Origin: Pseudomonadota bacterium
Lineage (GTDB): Bacteria > Pseudomonadota > Gammaproteobacteria > Burkholderiales > Thiobacillaceae
DNA: 64,000 bases
Reading direction: 5' to 3'
Assembly: GCA_021811235.1 (NCBI GenBank)
Contig: JAJZPG010000008.1
Span: 51,972-115,971, forward strand
In this document: positions 47,551 to 56,776 of the stretch, in pieces
Numbering within the stretch: the stretch's first letter is position 1
Layout: each line of letters starts with the position of its first letter
Program-made: the position numbers and the translations under genes
The notes under the pieces: generated by a model
What the model saw: only the letters and a program-made list of their open reading frames with translations
What the model was told of the DNA's origin: nothing
Databases searched by the model: none

Positions 47551-48624
47551 ATGGCTGCTGGTTTTGTTGTTGCACCCTTCCACACGTTCAGGACGAGCCT
47601 GGTACTGGCGCTGTTCTGCACCGCCCCCGCATGGGCCGCGGACGTTCTGCCGCTGACTGCCGCGCAGAAAAAGAATCTCGGCATCGTCACCACGGCAGCG
47701 GCCGCACAGGGCGCAAGCCCCGCGCTCACCTATCCGGCACGGGTCACCTTGCCGCCCGCCAGCGTACGCGTCGTGGCGGCCGCCGGCGCCGGCCTGGTTA
47801 CCCAGTTGCATGTCCAGGCCGGCGATACGGTCCGGCGTGGTGCGCCGCTGGTCAGCCTGTCGATGCCGGGTCTGGCCGAGGCGCAGAACGCCCTGACGCA
47901 GGCGCGGCTGAAATCGCAGCTGGCCGCCGGCAACGCGGCGCGCGATGAGAAACTGTTCGCCGAAGGATTGATCGCCGAGTCCCGGCTGCGTGCGACGCAG
48001 TCCGAGACGCAATCGGCCCGCGCCAGCCTGTCGGCGGCGCAGACTGCATTGGCGATGCTGGGAGCGGGCAAGGTGACGGGCAGTACGCTCACCCTGTCGG
48101 CACCGATTGCCGGCGTGGTGACGGAAAGCACTGCCGAGCCCGGCCAGCGGGTCGATGCCGGGATGGCCCTGATGAAGGTCGCGGACCTGTCGAAGCTGGC
48201 GCTGGAGATTCCGCTGAGCCCGGCGCAGGCGCGGCAGGTCGCGGTAGGGCAGGCGGTGACCGTCTCCGGCAGCACGGCCGGCGGACGCATCACCGCGCTG
48301 TTGCCGCAGCTCAACGCCGCGCAGAGCGTGCTCGCTCGCGCCAGCCTCGCCGACCCGCAGAAATTGCTGCGTCCGGGGCAATCGGTGCAGGCCGCCATTG
48401 TTGGCGCGCGCTCGGCGCAGAGCCTGACCGTTCCGTCCGGCGCGCTGGTGTGGAAGGCCAATGTTCCGCATGTGTTCGTCGAGACGGCGCAGGGGTTCGC
48501 GCCGACGCCGGTGCAATTGGTCCGCCAGAACGCCAGCCAGGCCGAGGTCATCGGACTGGCCGCCGGCAGCCGCGTCGCCGTCAAGGGTGTGGCGGCGCTC
48601 AAAGCGCAATGGCTGGGAGAGTAA
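47551..48624 (+). CDS. RND efflux membrane fusion protein
   Basis: 357 aa. A signal peptide ends at APAWAA (about 30). Barrel-sandwich and helical-hairpin parts follow: VAAAGAGLVTQLHVQAGDTVRRGAPLVSL, an Ala/Gln/Arg coiled coil, and a beta-barrel (GVVTESTAEPGQRVDAG). It belongs to the HlyD/CusB-CzcB group without an N-terminal metal-binding extension or His-rich tail. It links the RND pump to the outer-membrane factor across the periplasm. The pump gene starts 4 bp after its stop. Confidence 0.9.
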   Translation: MAAGFVVAPFHTFRTSLVLALFCTAPAWAADVLPLTAAQKKNLGIVTTAAAAQGASPALTYPARVTLPPASVRVVAAAGAGLVTQLHVQAGDTVRRGAPLVSLSMPGLAEAQNALTQARLKSQLAAGNAARDEKLFAEGLIAESRLRATQSETQSARASLSAAQTALAMLGAGKVTGSTLTLSAPIAGVVTESTAEPGQRVDAGMALMKVADLSKLALEIPLSPAQARQVAVGQAVTVSGSTAGGRITALLPQLNAAQSVLARASLADPQKLLRPGQSVQAAIVGARSAQSLTVPSGALVWKANVPHVFVETAQGFAPTPVQLVRQNASQAEVIGLAAGSRVAVKGVAALKAQWLGE

Positions 48625-48627
48625 GCC

Positions 48628-51600
48628 ATGCTGAATATCCTGATCGAAACCGCGCTGGCGCGGCGCTGGTTCGTGCTCGCACTGGCGCTGGTGCTGGCGG
48701 GACTGGGCGTGCGCGCGTTCCAGCAGATTCCCATCGACGCCTTCCCCGACGTCTCGACCACGCAGGTCAAGCTGATCCTGAAAGCACCGGGCATGACGCC
48801 GGAAGAGGTGGAGGCGCGCATTGCCCAGCCGGTTGAAACCGAGCTGCTGGGCATTCCGCAACAAACCATTCTGCGCAGCCTGTCGAAGAACGCGCTGGTC
48901 GACATCACCGTCGATTTTGCCGAGGGCACCGACATCTACTGGGCACGCCAGCAAGTGGCGGAGCGCTTCGCCAACGTGAAGGGCGACCTGCCCGCCAACG
49001 TATCGGGCGGTCTGGCGCCGATTTCCACGCCGCTGTCGGAACTCTTCATGTTCACCATCGAGGGGCCGCTGTCGCTGGCGGAAAAACGCACCCTGCTCGA
49101 CTGGACGGTGCGCCCGCAATTGCGCGCGATTCCCGGCGTGGCCGACGTCAATTCGCTCGGTGGCCGCGTGGCCACCTTTGCGGTGAGCCCCGACCCGGCT
49201 GCACTCGCCGCGCGCGGCGTCACCTACGACGAATTGCGCATGGCGCTGGAAACGAACACGCGCAACGACGGCGCCGGGCGCGTCAACGAAGGCGAGGAAA
49301 CCTGGGTGGTGCGCGTCAACGGCGGCGTCGCTTCACTGGACGACTTGCGCCGCATCGGCGTCAAGGCGGTCAACGGCGTGGTCGTCACCGTAGGCGACGT
49401 CGCGCGCGTGGAGCTGGGCGAGATGACCCGCTACGGCGCGGTGACGCAAAACGGCCAGGGCGAGGCGGTGGAAGGCCTGGTGATCGGGCTGAAAGGCGTC
49501 AACGCGGGCGAGCTCATCAAGAACGTCAAGTCGAAAATCGCCGAGATTCAGGCCACCCTGCCCAAGGGCGTGACGATCTCGCCCTTCTACGACCGCGCGC
49601 AACTGGTCGACCGCGCCGTCGGCACGGTGAGCAAGGCGCTGCTCGAAGCGGCGGTGCTGGTGGTGATCCTGCTGCTGCTGTTCCTCGGCAATCTGCGCGC
49701 GGCCATCGTGGTGGCGCTGATCCTGCCGCTGTCGGTGCTGGCGACGTTCGTGCTGATGCGCCAGTTCGGGCTGTCCGCCAACCTGATGAGCCTGGGCGGA
49801 CTGGCCATCGCGATCGGCCTGCTGGTCGACGCGGCGGTGGTGGTGGTGGAGAACGTCGTCGCGCACCTGGCACACGACCCGGAGAACACCAGCGAAACGC
49901 CGCTGCAACGCGTGTTGTGGGCGACGCAGGAAGTCGCCAGTCCGGTGACGTCGGGCATTGCCATCATTGCCATCGTGTTCCTGCCGCTGCTGACGCTGGA
50001 AGGGCTGGAGGGCAAGCTGTTCGCGCCGGTCGCGCTGACCATCGTGTTCGCGCTGGCCGCATCCCTGCTGCTGGCGCTCAGCGCGATCCCGGTGCTGGCC
50101 TCGGTGTTGCTGAAACAGGGCGCGCACACCGATCCGTGGCTCTTGCGCCGCGCGCAGGGCATCTACACGCCGCTGCTCGATCGTGCGCTGGCGCGGCCGA
50201 AAATCGTCTACGCCACCGCAGGCGTGCTGATGCTGGCAGCGGTCGGCGTCTATCCGCTGATCGGCAAGACCTTCATGCCGACCATGGACGAAGGCGACAT
50301 CCTGGTGCAACTGGAAAAGCTGCCGTCGATCAGCCTGGAAGAATCCGTCGCACAGGATTTGCGGGTGCAGCAGGCGCTGCTGAAGAATGTGCCGGAGATC
50401 CGCCGCATCGTCGCGCGCGCCGGTGCGGACGAACTCGGGCTCGATCCGATGGGGCTCAACGACACCGACTCCTTCCTGGTGCTGAAGCCGATGGCCGAGT
50501 GGCGCAAACCCGACAAGGAGTGGCTGATCGGGGAAATCCGCACCGTGGTCGAGGGCTTCCCCGGCATCGCCTACAACTTTACCCAGCCGATCGACATGCG
50601 GGTATCGGAGATGCTGACCGGCTCGCGCGGCGACGTTGCGATCAAGATCTTCGGGCCCGACCTCGCCACGCTCAATCGCCTGGCCGGCGAGATCTTCAAC
50701 GTGGTCGAGAAGACTCCCGGGGCATCCGACGTCTACACCCAGCAGAACGAGGGGGTGCAGTACCTGCAGGCGGAAATCGACCGCGATGCCGCCGGCCGTT
50801 TCGGCCTCAGCGCCGACGACATTGCCATGCTGCTGCGCACGCAACTCGAGGGCGAGGTCATCGGCACGATCCAGCAGCAGGGGCGGCGCGTGCCGCTGCA
50901 ACTGCGCGGACCTGCCGAATTGCGCGAGTCGCCCGACGCGCTGCAGGCGATTCGCCTGACCCTGGCTGACGGCCGCGAGATCGGCCTCGACCAGGTGGCG
51001 CATCTCAAGCGCACCAGCGGCCCGGTGGCGGTGAAGCGCGAAAACGCGGCACGCTTTACGGTGGTGCAGAGCAACGTCGCCGGGCGCGACCTGGTCAGCT
51101 TCGTCGAGGACGCGAAAGCCGCCGTCGCCGCGCAGGTCAAGCTGCCGTCCGGCTACAGCATCACCTGGGGCGGCCAGTTCGAGAACCAGCAGCGTGCCGC
51201 GAAACGCCTGATGATCGTGGTGCCGATCGCGCTGCTGCTGATCGGATTTCTGCTCTATGTCACCTTTGGCGACGCACGCCAGGCGCTGCTGGTGATGATG
51301 AACGTGCCGCTGGCGCTGATCGGCGGCATCTTCGCGCTGGCAGCTTCGGGCGAATACCTGTCGGTGCCCGCTTCGGTCGGCTTCATCGCGCTGTTGGGCA
51401 TCGCGGTGCTGAACGGCGTGGTGCTGGTCAGCCACTTCAACCAGTTGCGCGCGCAGGGCCTATATGGCGACGCCGTGGTGCGCGACGGCGCCCTGCGCCG
51501 TTTGCGGCCGGTGCTGATGACCGCCAGCATCGCCGCCTTCGGCCTGGTGCCGCTGCTGTTCGCGACGGGCCCGGGTTCCGAAATCCAGCGCCCGCTCGCC

Positions 51601-51699
51601 ATCGTCGTCATCGGCGGCCTGGTCAGCGCCACCCTGCTGACCCTGGTGATGCTGCCGCTGCTGTACCGCCAATTCATTCTGAAAGGAGAACGCGCATGA
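48628..51699 (+). CDS. Heavy-metal RND efflux pump (CusA/CzcA family)
   Basis: 1023 aa, twelve membrane helices. The fourth helix carries [15 protein letters not shown], close to the CusA-like signature, while the periplasmic text NFTQPIDMRVSEMLTGSRGDVAIKIFG and FMPTMDEGDILVQLEKLPSISLEES is more CzcA-like. Substrate is therefore uncertain: Cu/Ag or a divalent metal. With the membrane fusion protein and TolC-like protein it forms a three-part pump taking metal out of the periplasm. Its TGA overlaps the next ATG by 4 bp. Confidence 0.93.
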   Translation: MLNILIETALARRWFVLALALVLAGLGVRAFQQIPIDAFPDVSTTQVKLILKAPGMTPEEVEARIAQPVETELLGIPQQTILRSLSKNALVDITVDFAEGTDIYWARQQVAERFANVKGDLPANVSGGLAPISTPLSELFMFTIEGPLSLAEKRTLLDWTVRPQLRAIPGVADVNSLGGRVATFAVSPDPAALAARGVTYDELRMALETNTRNDGAGRVNEGEETWVVRVNGGVASLDDLRRIGVKAVNGVVVTVGDVARVELGEMTRYGAVTQNGQGEAVEGLVIGLKGVNAGELIKNVKSKIAEIQATLPKGVTISPFYDRAQLVDRAVGTVSKALLEAAVLVVILLLLFLGNLRAAIVVALILPLSVLATFVLMRQFGLSANLMSLGGLAIAIGLLVDAAVVVVENVVAHLAHDPENTSETPLQRVLWATQEVASPVTSGIAIIAIVFLPLLTLEGLEGKLFAPVALTIVFALAASLLLALSAIPVLASVLLKQGAHTDPWLLRRAQGIYTPLLDRALARPKIVYATAGVLMLAAVGVYPLIGKTFMPTMDEGDILVQLEKLPSISLEESVAQDLRVQQALLKNVPEIRRIVARAGADELGLDPMGLNDTDSFLVLKPMAEWRKPDKEWLIGEIRTVVEGFPGIAYNFTQPIDMRVSEMLTGSRGDVAIKIFGPDLATLNRLAGEIFNVVEKTPGASDVYTQQNEGVQYLQAEIDRDAAGRFGLSADDIAMLLRTQLEGEVIGTIQQQGRRVPLQLRGPAELRESPDALQAIRLTLADGREIGLDQVAHLKRTSGPVAVKRENAARFTVVQSNVAGRDLVSFVEDAKAAVAAQVKLPSGYSITWGGQFENQQRAAKRLMIVVPIALLLIGFLLYVTFGDARQALLVMMNVPLALIGGIFALAASGEYLSVPASVGFIALLGIAVLNGVVLVSHFNQLRAQGLYGDAVVRDGALRRLRPVLMTASIAAFGLVPLLFATGPGSEIQRPLAIVVIGGLVSATLLTLVMLPLLYRQFILKGERA

Positions 51700-52955
51700 A
51701 TGCCGTTCGAACCCTGACGCTGGCCCTGACGCTGGCCTTCACGGCCCAGGCGCAGGCCGATTATCTGCCCGACCCCAAGGCCGCCGAAGCGGCATTGTGG
51801 GCCTCGTCTGGCGTGGCGCAGGCGCGCGGCGAATTTGCCGCGCAAACGCTCAAGAGCCAGGGCCTGCAGCGTGGCCGCGAGGAGTGGATGGTGGGCGCCG
51901 ACATTGCACAGCGCCGCATCCAGACGACGCCGCGCGATACCCAGCCCGAATGGGGTGTGGCCCTGTCGCGCCCGCTGCGCCTGCCAGCGCGCGCCGCTGC
52001 CGACCGTGCCCTTGCAGGCGCACTCACGGCGCATGCCGAAGCGAATCTGGGCGAGGCCTTGCACGAAAGCGGCCGGCAATTGCTCATGCTGTGGTTTGCC
52101 TGGCTCGGCGAGGCCAGCCAGGCGCAGGTGTGGCAGGCGCAGCTCGAGCTGGCCGAGCAGCAGCTCGCCGCGGTGAATGCGCGGATCAGGCTCGGCGAGG
52201 CGCCGCGCGCGGAACGCGTCAACGCCGAAGCGGCGCTGGCGCAGGTGCGCCTGCAGCAGCAGCAATCGGCGGCGCGTGCGCAGCAGGCGCGCAGCCGCCT
52301 GCTGGCGCAATATCCTTCGCTTGCGGTGGAAGCGGATGGCAACTTGCCGTCGCCGACGGCCCCGAGTGGATCGGCGGAGGCATATGTCGACGCCGTGCTG
52401 GCGCACAACCATGAACTGGCGCGGGCCCGCCGCCAGGCCGAGGTGTTGCAGGCCGAGGCGCGGCAGCTGGCGAAGCGGCGCAGCGTGGATCCCAGCGTCG
52501 GGGTGTTCTACAAGAACGAGGTCGGCGGCAACGAGCACGTGGTGGGGCTCAATCTCGGCCTGACCCTGCCGGGCGCGGCGCGGCGTTACGACCAGGAGGC
52601 CACTGCGCAGTTGAGCGCCACCGCGCAGGATGCGGCCAGGCTGCTGGAACAGCGGCTGCGGCAGGAAGCGCGTGCCGATTTCGAATCGGCGGGAGCACAG
52701 GCGGTCAGCTGGCAGCAGGCCGAGCGGGCCGCACAAGCGTTGGAGGAGTCCGCGCGGCTGGCCGCCCGTGCCTACAGCCTGGGGGAGGGCAGCCTCGACC
52801 AGGTGCTGGTCACGCGCCGGCTGGCGCTAGATGGACGGGTCCAGGCGCAGCAGACGCAGGTCGCCGCGCTGGCCGCCGCCGCCCGCCTGAAACTGGATGC
52901 GCACCAGCTGTGGCCGTTGGACGTGGATACGGATGACGCGCACGCGCATCCGTAA
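51696..52955 (+). CDS. TolC-like outer-membrane factor of the RND pump
   Basis: 419 aa. A cleavable signal peptide ends at AQAQA (about 21) with no lipobox Cys, unlike the other OMF in this window. Two OEP repeats of long Ala/Gln/Glu-rich helices follow (about 40-190 and 215-400). It overlaps the pump gene by 4 bp, which fixes it as the third part of the complex. The tail is His/Asp-rich (DVDTDDAHAHP). A perfect 16-bp palindrome (GCTGCC-TGCA-GGCAGC, 52979-52994) lies 23 bp after the stop and may separate the convergent transcripts. Confidence 0.9.
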   Translation: MNAVRTLTLALTLAFTAQAQADYLPDPKAAEAALWASSGVAQARGEFAAQTLKSQGLQRGREEWMVGADIAQRRIQTTPRDTQPEWGVALSRPLRLPARAAADRALAGALTAHAEANLGEALHESGRQLLMLWFAWLGEASQAQVWQAQLELAEQQLAAVNARIRLGEAPRAERVNAEAALAQVRLQQQQSAARAQQARSRLLAQYPSLAVEADGNLPSPTAPSGSAEAYVDAVLAHNHELARARRQAEVLQAEARQLAKRRSVDPSVGVFYKNEVGGNEHVVGLNLGLTLPGAARRYDQEATAQLSATAQDAARLLEQRLRQEARADFESAGAQAVSWQQAERAAQALEESARLAARAYSLGEGSLDQVLVTRRLALDGRVQAQQTQVAALAAAARLKLDAHQLWPLDVDTDDAHAHP

Positions 52956-53046
52956 GCGCTGCCGAAATCAATCCGCAAGCTGCCTGCAGGCAGCACGGAC
53001 CGGTCTGGACTTGTCCCTGAAAAGGGATGGGGAATGAGCGCCCCGC

Positions 53047-53790
53047 TCAGGGCGTGGCAGGCGCGGTCGCAGGCGCGACGGGGACGGGCGTGCCGTGGCT
53101 CATGCGGCGCGCCTCTTCCTGCATCGCCGTGATCTGTTCGGGCTTCAGCTGCCACACCAGACTGTCGCGTGCCTTGGCGGCGGCCTCCACGCCCTGGGCG
53201 GCCGCGAGGTTGAACCACAGGTAGGCCCGTGCCTTGTCGATCGCGGTGCCGGTACCGTAGCGGTAGAGTTCGCCCAGGCTGTATTGCGCCTTGGCGTAGC
53301 CGCGCTGGGCGGGCTTTTCGATCCAGCTGAAGGCCGCTTTGTAATCCTGCACCACGCCGCGTCCCTGCAGCAGCGCAAGGCCGTACTGATATTGCGCTTC
53401 GGCGAGTCCCTGCTTGGCCGCCAGCGCAAACCACCTGACGGCTTCCTTGTCGTTCTGGATCACCCCGTCGCCCTCGGCGTAGCGCATGCCCAGCAGCAGC
53501 TGCGCTTCGGCATCGCCCTGCTGCGCACGGACATGCGGCAGGCTGGCCGGGGTCTTGGCGGGTTGGGCCGTCGTGTGCTGATCGAGTGCCAGCCAGGCGG
53601 TGACGCCGACGAGAGCCGCGACGGCGCTCAGCAGCAGCAGCGGCTTGAACGGGTTGAACACCCAGAAGCGGTGCTTGCAGTCGCGGCAGCGGAGAGGCGT
53701 GTGCAGCAGTAGGTGGCGCACGCCGTCATGGGCATGCAGCGTGCCGCTGCGAATCTTGTCGCTCCCGCATTGTGGGCAGACGCGGGACAT
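53047..53790 (-). CDS. Zinc-ribbon membrane protein with Sel1 repeats
   Basis: 247 aa. The N-terminal zinc ribbon has CPQCGSDK and CRDCKHRF (C5, C8, about C35 and C38), then one membrane helix (about 48-68), and a periplasmic or cytoplasmic solar of about four Sel1-like repeats (AQLLLGMRYAEGDGVIQNDKEAVRWF and similar). The end is Ala/Pro/Val-rich. Sel1 repeats mediate protein contacts. The combination of a ribbon and Sel1 repeats in one anchored protein is uncommon. No enzymatic motif is present. Confidence 0.82.
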   Translation of the reverse strand: MSRVCPQCGSDKIRSGTLHAHDGVRHLLLHTPLRCRDCKHRFWVFNPFKPLLLLSAVAALVGVTAWLALDQHTTAQPAKTPASLPHVRAQQGDAEAQLLLGMRYAEGDGVIQNDKEAVRWFALAAKQGLAEAQYQYGLALLQGRGVVQDYKAAFSWIEKPAQRGYAKAQYSLGELYRYGTGTAIDKARAYLWFNLAAAQGVEAAAKARDSLVWQLKPEQITAMQEEARRMSHGTPVPVAPATAPATP

Positions 53791-53798
53791 GTCCGGGA

Positions 53799-54341
53799 TC
53801 AGCGCGATTGCGCGACGAGGTAGTCGACCGCAGCCTTGACGTCGGCGTCGGCCAAGGAGGGATTGCCACCCTTGGCCGGCATGGCGCCCTTGCCGCGCAG
53901 GGCCGCGGCATGGAGCGCGTCCGTGCCCAACGCCAGGCGCGGTCCCCAGGCGGCAGCGTCGCCGAGCTTCGGCGCACCGGCCGCGCCCTTGTCGTGACAG
54001 AAGGCGCAGGCCTGGCGATAGACCTGCTGGCCGCGGGCGAGATCGGGTTCGGGCGCGACGGCCGCTACCTCGCCGGCCGGTTTGGCCGCCGGCGCAGTTT
54101 CAGCCGGAACGGGTTTGGCGGCCACAGGCTTGTCTGCGGGAACGGCCGGCGCCGCAGCGGGCTTGGCCGGCTCTGCCAGTGGGACTTCGGTTGCCGGGGC
54201 AAGCGGTTCAGGGGGGCTCGCCGGTGCCGGTTCGGCTGGTTGGACTTCGGGTGCGGCGGGGGGCGCGGATGCGTCGTCGGACTGGCCGCAACCGAACAAG
54301 GATGCGGCAGACAATGCGAGCAGAAGCGGAGCGTATTTCAT
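53799..54341 (-). CDS. Lipoprotein c5-type monoheme cytochrome
   Basis: 180 aa. The signal peptide has a lipobox LFGC (Cys 18). An 80-residue Ala/Pro/Glu-rich linker follows, then a cytochrome domain with CAFCH at 112-116 and a Met-bearing loop (KGAMPAKGG). The fold resembles cytochrome c5. The long flexible linker would let the heme domain reach partners across the periplasm. It is in tandem with a second c5-type cytochrome gene 66 bp upstream on the same strand, and probably serves respiration. Confidence 0.87.
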   Translation of the reverse strand: MKYAPLLLALSAASLFGCGQSDDASAPPAAPEVQPAEPAPASPPEPLAPATEVPLAEPAKPAAAPAVPADKPVAAKPVPAETAPAAKPAGEVAAVAPEPDLARGQQVYRQACAFCHDKGAAGAPKLGDAAAWGPRLALGTDALHAAALRGKGAMPAKGGNPSLADADVKAAVDYLVAQSR

Positions 54342-54407
54342 CGTGTCCCCTTGCGTGTCAAGACGTGTGGCCGAACCCGCGCACCGGTGCGCCGCGAGGC
54401 GCGATTC

Positions 54408-54992
54408 TTATTTCTTTTCGACGGGGGCTTGTGCAGCGGGCGCAGCAGTGCCCGCTGCACCGGCGGCAGGTGCCGCGGCGGGAGCGGCTGCCGGTGCCTC
54501 GGGTTCCTTGAACTTGGCGCCGGCGGCGTTGGCCATGAACGCGACCGCGCGTGCCACTTCGATGTCGGACAGATCGCCGTCGCCACCGCGCGGAGGCATC
54601 TGACGGATGCCTTCGATCGCGTGCTTCACCAGGGTATCGTAGCCTTGGCCGATGCGCGAACCCCAGTCACCCTTGCTCTCGAACTTGGGGGCGCCCAGTG
54701 CGCCGCTGGCGTGGCACGAGGTGCACACGGCGTCATAGACTTCCTTGCCGGCCTTTTCGACGCGGGGTGCGTTGGCATCGAGCGCGACCAGTTGGGCCAC
54801 GGGCTTGATGCGGGCCACCGTCGCCTTCTGCGCGGCTTCGCTGGAGGCGTCGGACTTGTACCCTTCCTGGATGCCGAGCACCAGTTGAACGATCAGAAAA
54901 ATCGCCAGCAGCGGGGCGAACAGTCCGGCAAGAACGGAGATGATGATTTCCTGCGGGGTGGCTTGGGTCATCTTGGCGTGCGAATCGGCCAT
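54408..54992 (-). CDS. Membrane-anchored c5-type cytochrome
   Basis: 194 aa. An uncleaved N-terminal helix (EIIISVLAGLFAPLLAIFLIVQLVLGI, about 15-41) anchors the protein. The heme site CTSCH is at 90-94, with QMPPRGGDGDLSD as the Met side. A long Ala/Pro tail ends VEKK. It resembles cytochrome c5 and c555 subunits that feed terminal oxidases. The ATG at 54992 is preceded by AAGGAA, and the track's start at 55019 is in the tRNA-upstream spacer. The two c5 genes probably form one operon. Confidence 0.87.
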   Translation of the reverse strand: MADSHAKMTQATPQEIIISVLAGLFAPLLAIFLIVQLVLGIQEGYKSDASSEAAQKATVARIKPVAQLVALDANAPRVEKAGKEVYDAVCTSCHASGALGAPKFESKGDWGSRIGQGYDTLVKHAIEGIRQMPPRGGDGDLSDIEVARAVAFMANAAGAKFKEPEAPAAAPAAAPAAGAAGTAAPAAQAPVEKK

Positions 54993-55116
54993 GAGAAATT
55001 CCTTGGGGGGTGGCATCAAAAGCCGGGATTATAAGGAAAGCCACCCCGACAGGAAAGGGCGGCGCGGCGGCCGGATGGACGGCATGCGGCAAACCGGCTA
55101 TGCTTCGCCGCTCTTG

Positions 55117-55193
55117 GCGCCCGTAGCTCAGCTGGATAGAGTACTGCCCTCCGAAGGCAGGGGTCGTGCGTTCGAATCGCGCCGGGCGCGCCA
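55117..55193 (+). tRNA. tRNA-Arg (anticodon CCG)
   Basis: A 77-nt cloverleaf. GCGCCCG (55117-55123) pairs with CGGGCGC (55183-55189), the D-arm has AGCTCAGCTGGAT, the anticodon loop is CTCCGAA with CCG, and the T-loop is GTTCGAATC. CCA is encoded at 55191-55193. It reads CGG codons for arginine, which are frequent in such a GC-rich genome. Confidence 0.96.
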
Positions 55194-55296
55194 ATTTTCT
55201 GATCATGATCGGCTGCATCCCCTTGTCCTGCAAGGGTTTAATCTCCGCACGGCGGGTTTAAACTTCGGGTTGCAGTCACTTTCGAGTCTTTCAGTC

Positions 55297-55695
55297 ATGG
55301 CCATTCCCACCCCTACCGACATCAAACTGCACCAGGCTTCGCGCAAGCTGGAAATCGCGTTTACCGACGGCGCACGCTTCGAACTGCCGTTCGAGTTCCT
55401 GCGCGTCTATTCGCCGTCCGCCGAGGTGCGCGGCCACGGCCCCGGCCAGGAGGTGCTGCAGGTCGGTAAGCGCGAAGTGCTCATCAATGCTGCCGAGCCG
55501 GTCGGCCTGTACGGCATCAACTTCTTCTTCTCCGACGGCCACGATACCGGCATCTATTCCTGGGAATACCTGTACGACCTCGGCGTCAACCAGGCTGCGC
55601 TGTGGGACGAGTACCTCAGACGCATGGAGGCGGCCGGCGCTTCGCGCGATCCCGGCATCGCCAAGATGTTCGAGCAGCGTCCCAAAGGAAAATGA
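55297..55695 (+). CDS. DUF971 domain protein
   Basis: 132 aa. PTDIKLHQASRKLEIAFTDGARFELPFEFLRVYSPSAEVRGHGPGQ is the DUF971 core, with GINFFFSDGHDTGIYSWEYLYDLG next. DUF971 is a beta-rich domain related to Fe-S or gamma-butyrobetaine hydroxylase N-terminal folds; its role here is not known. The ATG at 55297 starts MAIPTPTDIK. The track's ORF reads back through tRNA-Arg. It ends 40 bp before a strong terminator. Confidence 0.88.
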   Translation: MAIPTPTDIKLHQASRKLEIAFTDGARFELPFEFLRVYSPSAEVRGHGPGQEVLQVGKREVLINAAEPVGLYGINFFFSDGHDTGIYSWEYLYDLGVNQAALWDEYLRRMEAAGASRDPGIAKMFEQRPKGK

Positions 55696-55735
55696 TCCCG
55701 GCGCAGGCGATGCCGGCACGGCCGGCCCCGCTCGA

Positions 55736-55760
55736 CGCGCCCTCCGGGGCGCGTTTTCTT
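55736..55760 (+). terminator. Intrinsic terminator after the DUF971 gene
   Basis: CGCGCCC (55736-55742), loop TCCG, GGGCGCG (55747-55753), then TTTTCTT. It is a textbook Rho-independent terminator and lies 15 bp before the next ATG, so the kinase-like gene needs its own promoter or read-through. Confidence 0.88.
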
Positions 55761-55774
55761 TGGGCGCTGCCCGC

Positions 55775-56653
55775 ATGACGCTCGCTGCGGCGCTCGCCGA
55801 CGCCATCACGGCCGCCAGTGGCGCGCCTTTCGCCGTGCCGGCGCTGCGCCCGGTCGGCGGCGGCGACATCCACCAGGCTTTCAGTGCGAGCGACGGCGTG
55901 CGCCGCTATTTCGTCAAGGCGAATTCCGCGGAAAAGCTGCCGCTGCTGGAGGCCGAGGCCGACGCGCTCTCCGCGCTCGCCGCCACCGGCAGCGTACGTG
56001 TGCCGCAGCCGCTGTGTTCGGGCACGGCGGGGGGGCAGGCCTACCTGGTGCTGGAATACCTGGACTTGCGCGGCGAAGGCGACGCCGCGCGCCTCGGCGT
56101 GCAACTGGCGCAGCTGCACCGCGCAGCGCAATCCCGCTACGGGTGGGCGCACGACAACTGGATCGGCAGCACGCCGCAGCCCAACGGCTGGCAGCACGAC
56201 TGGATCGCATTCTGGCGCGAGCGGCGGCTCGGCTTCCAGTTGCGCCTGGCGGCGCAGAACGGCTACGGCGGCGCGCTGCAGCGCGACGGCGAGACGCTGC
56301 TCGCGGATCTCCCCGCCTTCTTCGACGGCTACACGCCGGCCCCCTCGCTGCTGCACGGCGACCTGTGGGGCGGCAACCACGGCTACCTGACGGACGGAAC
56401 GCCGGTGATCTTCGATCCGGCGAGCTACGTCGGCGACCGCGAATGCGACCTCGCGATGAGCGAACTGTTCGGCGGCTACGCGCCGGCTTTCCATGCGGCC
56501 TATCACGAGGCCTGGCCGCTCGACGCCGGCTACGCGGTGCGCAAGACGCTGTACAACCTCTACCACATCCTCAACCACGCCAACATGTTCGGCGGCGGCT
56601 ACGCGATGCAGGCCGCGCGCATGACCGCCCAGTTGCTGGCACAGATTCGCTAG
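55775..56653 (+). CDS. Fructosamine kinase family protein
   Basis: 292 aa with an aminoglycoside-phosphotransferase-like fold. VGGGDIHQAF is the nucleotide loop, YFVKAN carries the Lys, LHGDLWGGNHGYL the catalytic Asp and Asn, and VIFDPASYVGDRECDLAM the metal-binding Asp. It phosphorylates ketoamines on glycated proteins or small sugars. The ATG at 55775 is placed directly after the DUF971 terminator. The track's longer ORF is read through that terminator. Confidence 0.88.
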   Translation: MTLAAALADAITAASGAPFAVPALRPVGGGDIHQAFSASDGVRRYFVKANSAEKLPLLEAEADALSALAATGSVRVPQPLCSGTAGGQAYLVLEYLDLRGEGDAARLGVQLAQLHRAAQSRYGWAHDNWIGSTPQPNGWQHDWIAFWRERRLGFQLRLAAQNGYGGALQRDGETLLADLPAFFDGYTPAPSLLHGDLWGGNHGYLTDGTPVIFDPASYVGDRECDLAMSELFGGYAPAFHAAYHEAWPLDAGYAVRKTLYNLYHILNHANMFGGGYAMQAARMTAQLLAQIR

Positions 56654-56776
56654 GGCTCCGTGCGGCAGCGTGGGCTGCAGTCTGGGGGCCGGGCTACGCG
56701 TTTGGGTCTGCCGCCGAATGCGCCGAAGGTGGATGGCGCCGAGAGAACACTCGAGGAGTAAGCGGTCTGAGCAGAG

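Noticed and set aside
49333-51435. 700-aa open frame opposite the RND pump
   Set aside because: His/Arg/Gln-rich composition typical of reversed codons; the plus-strand pump is unambiguous.
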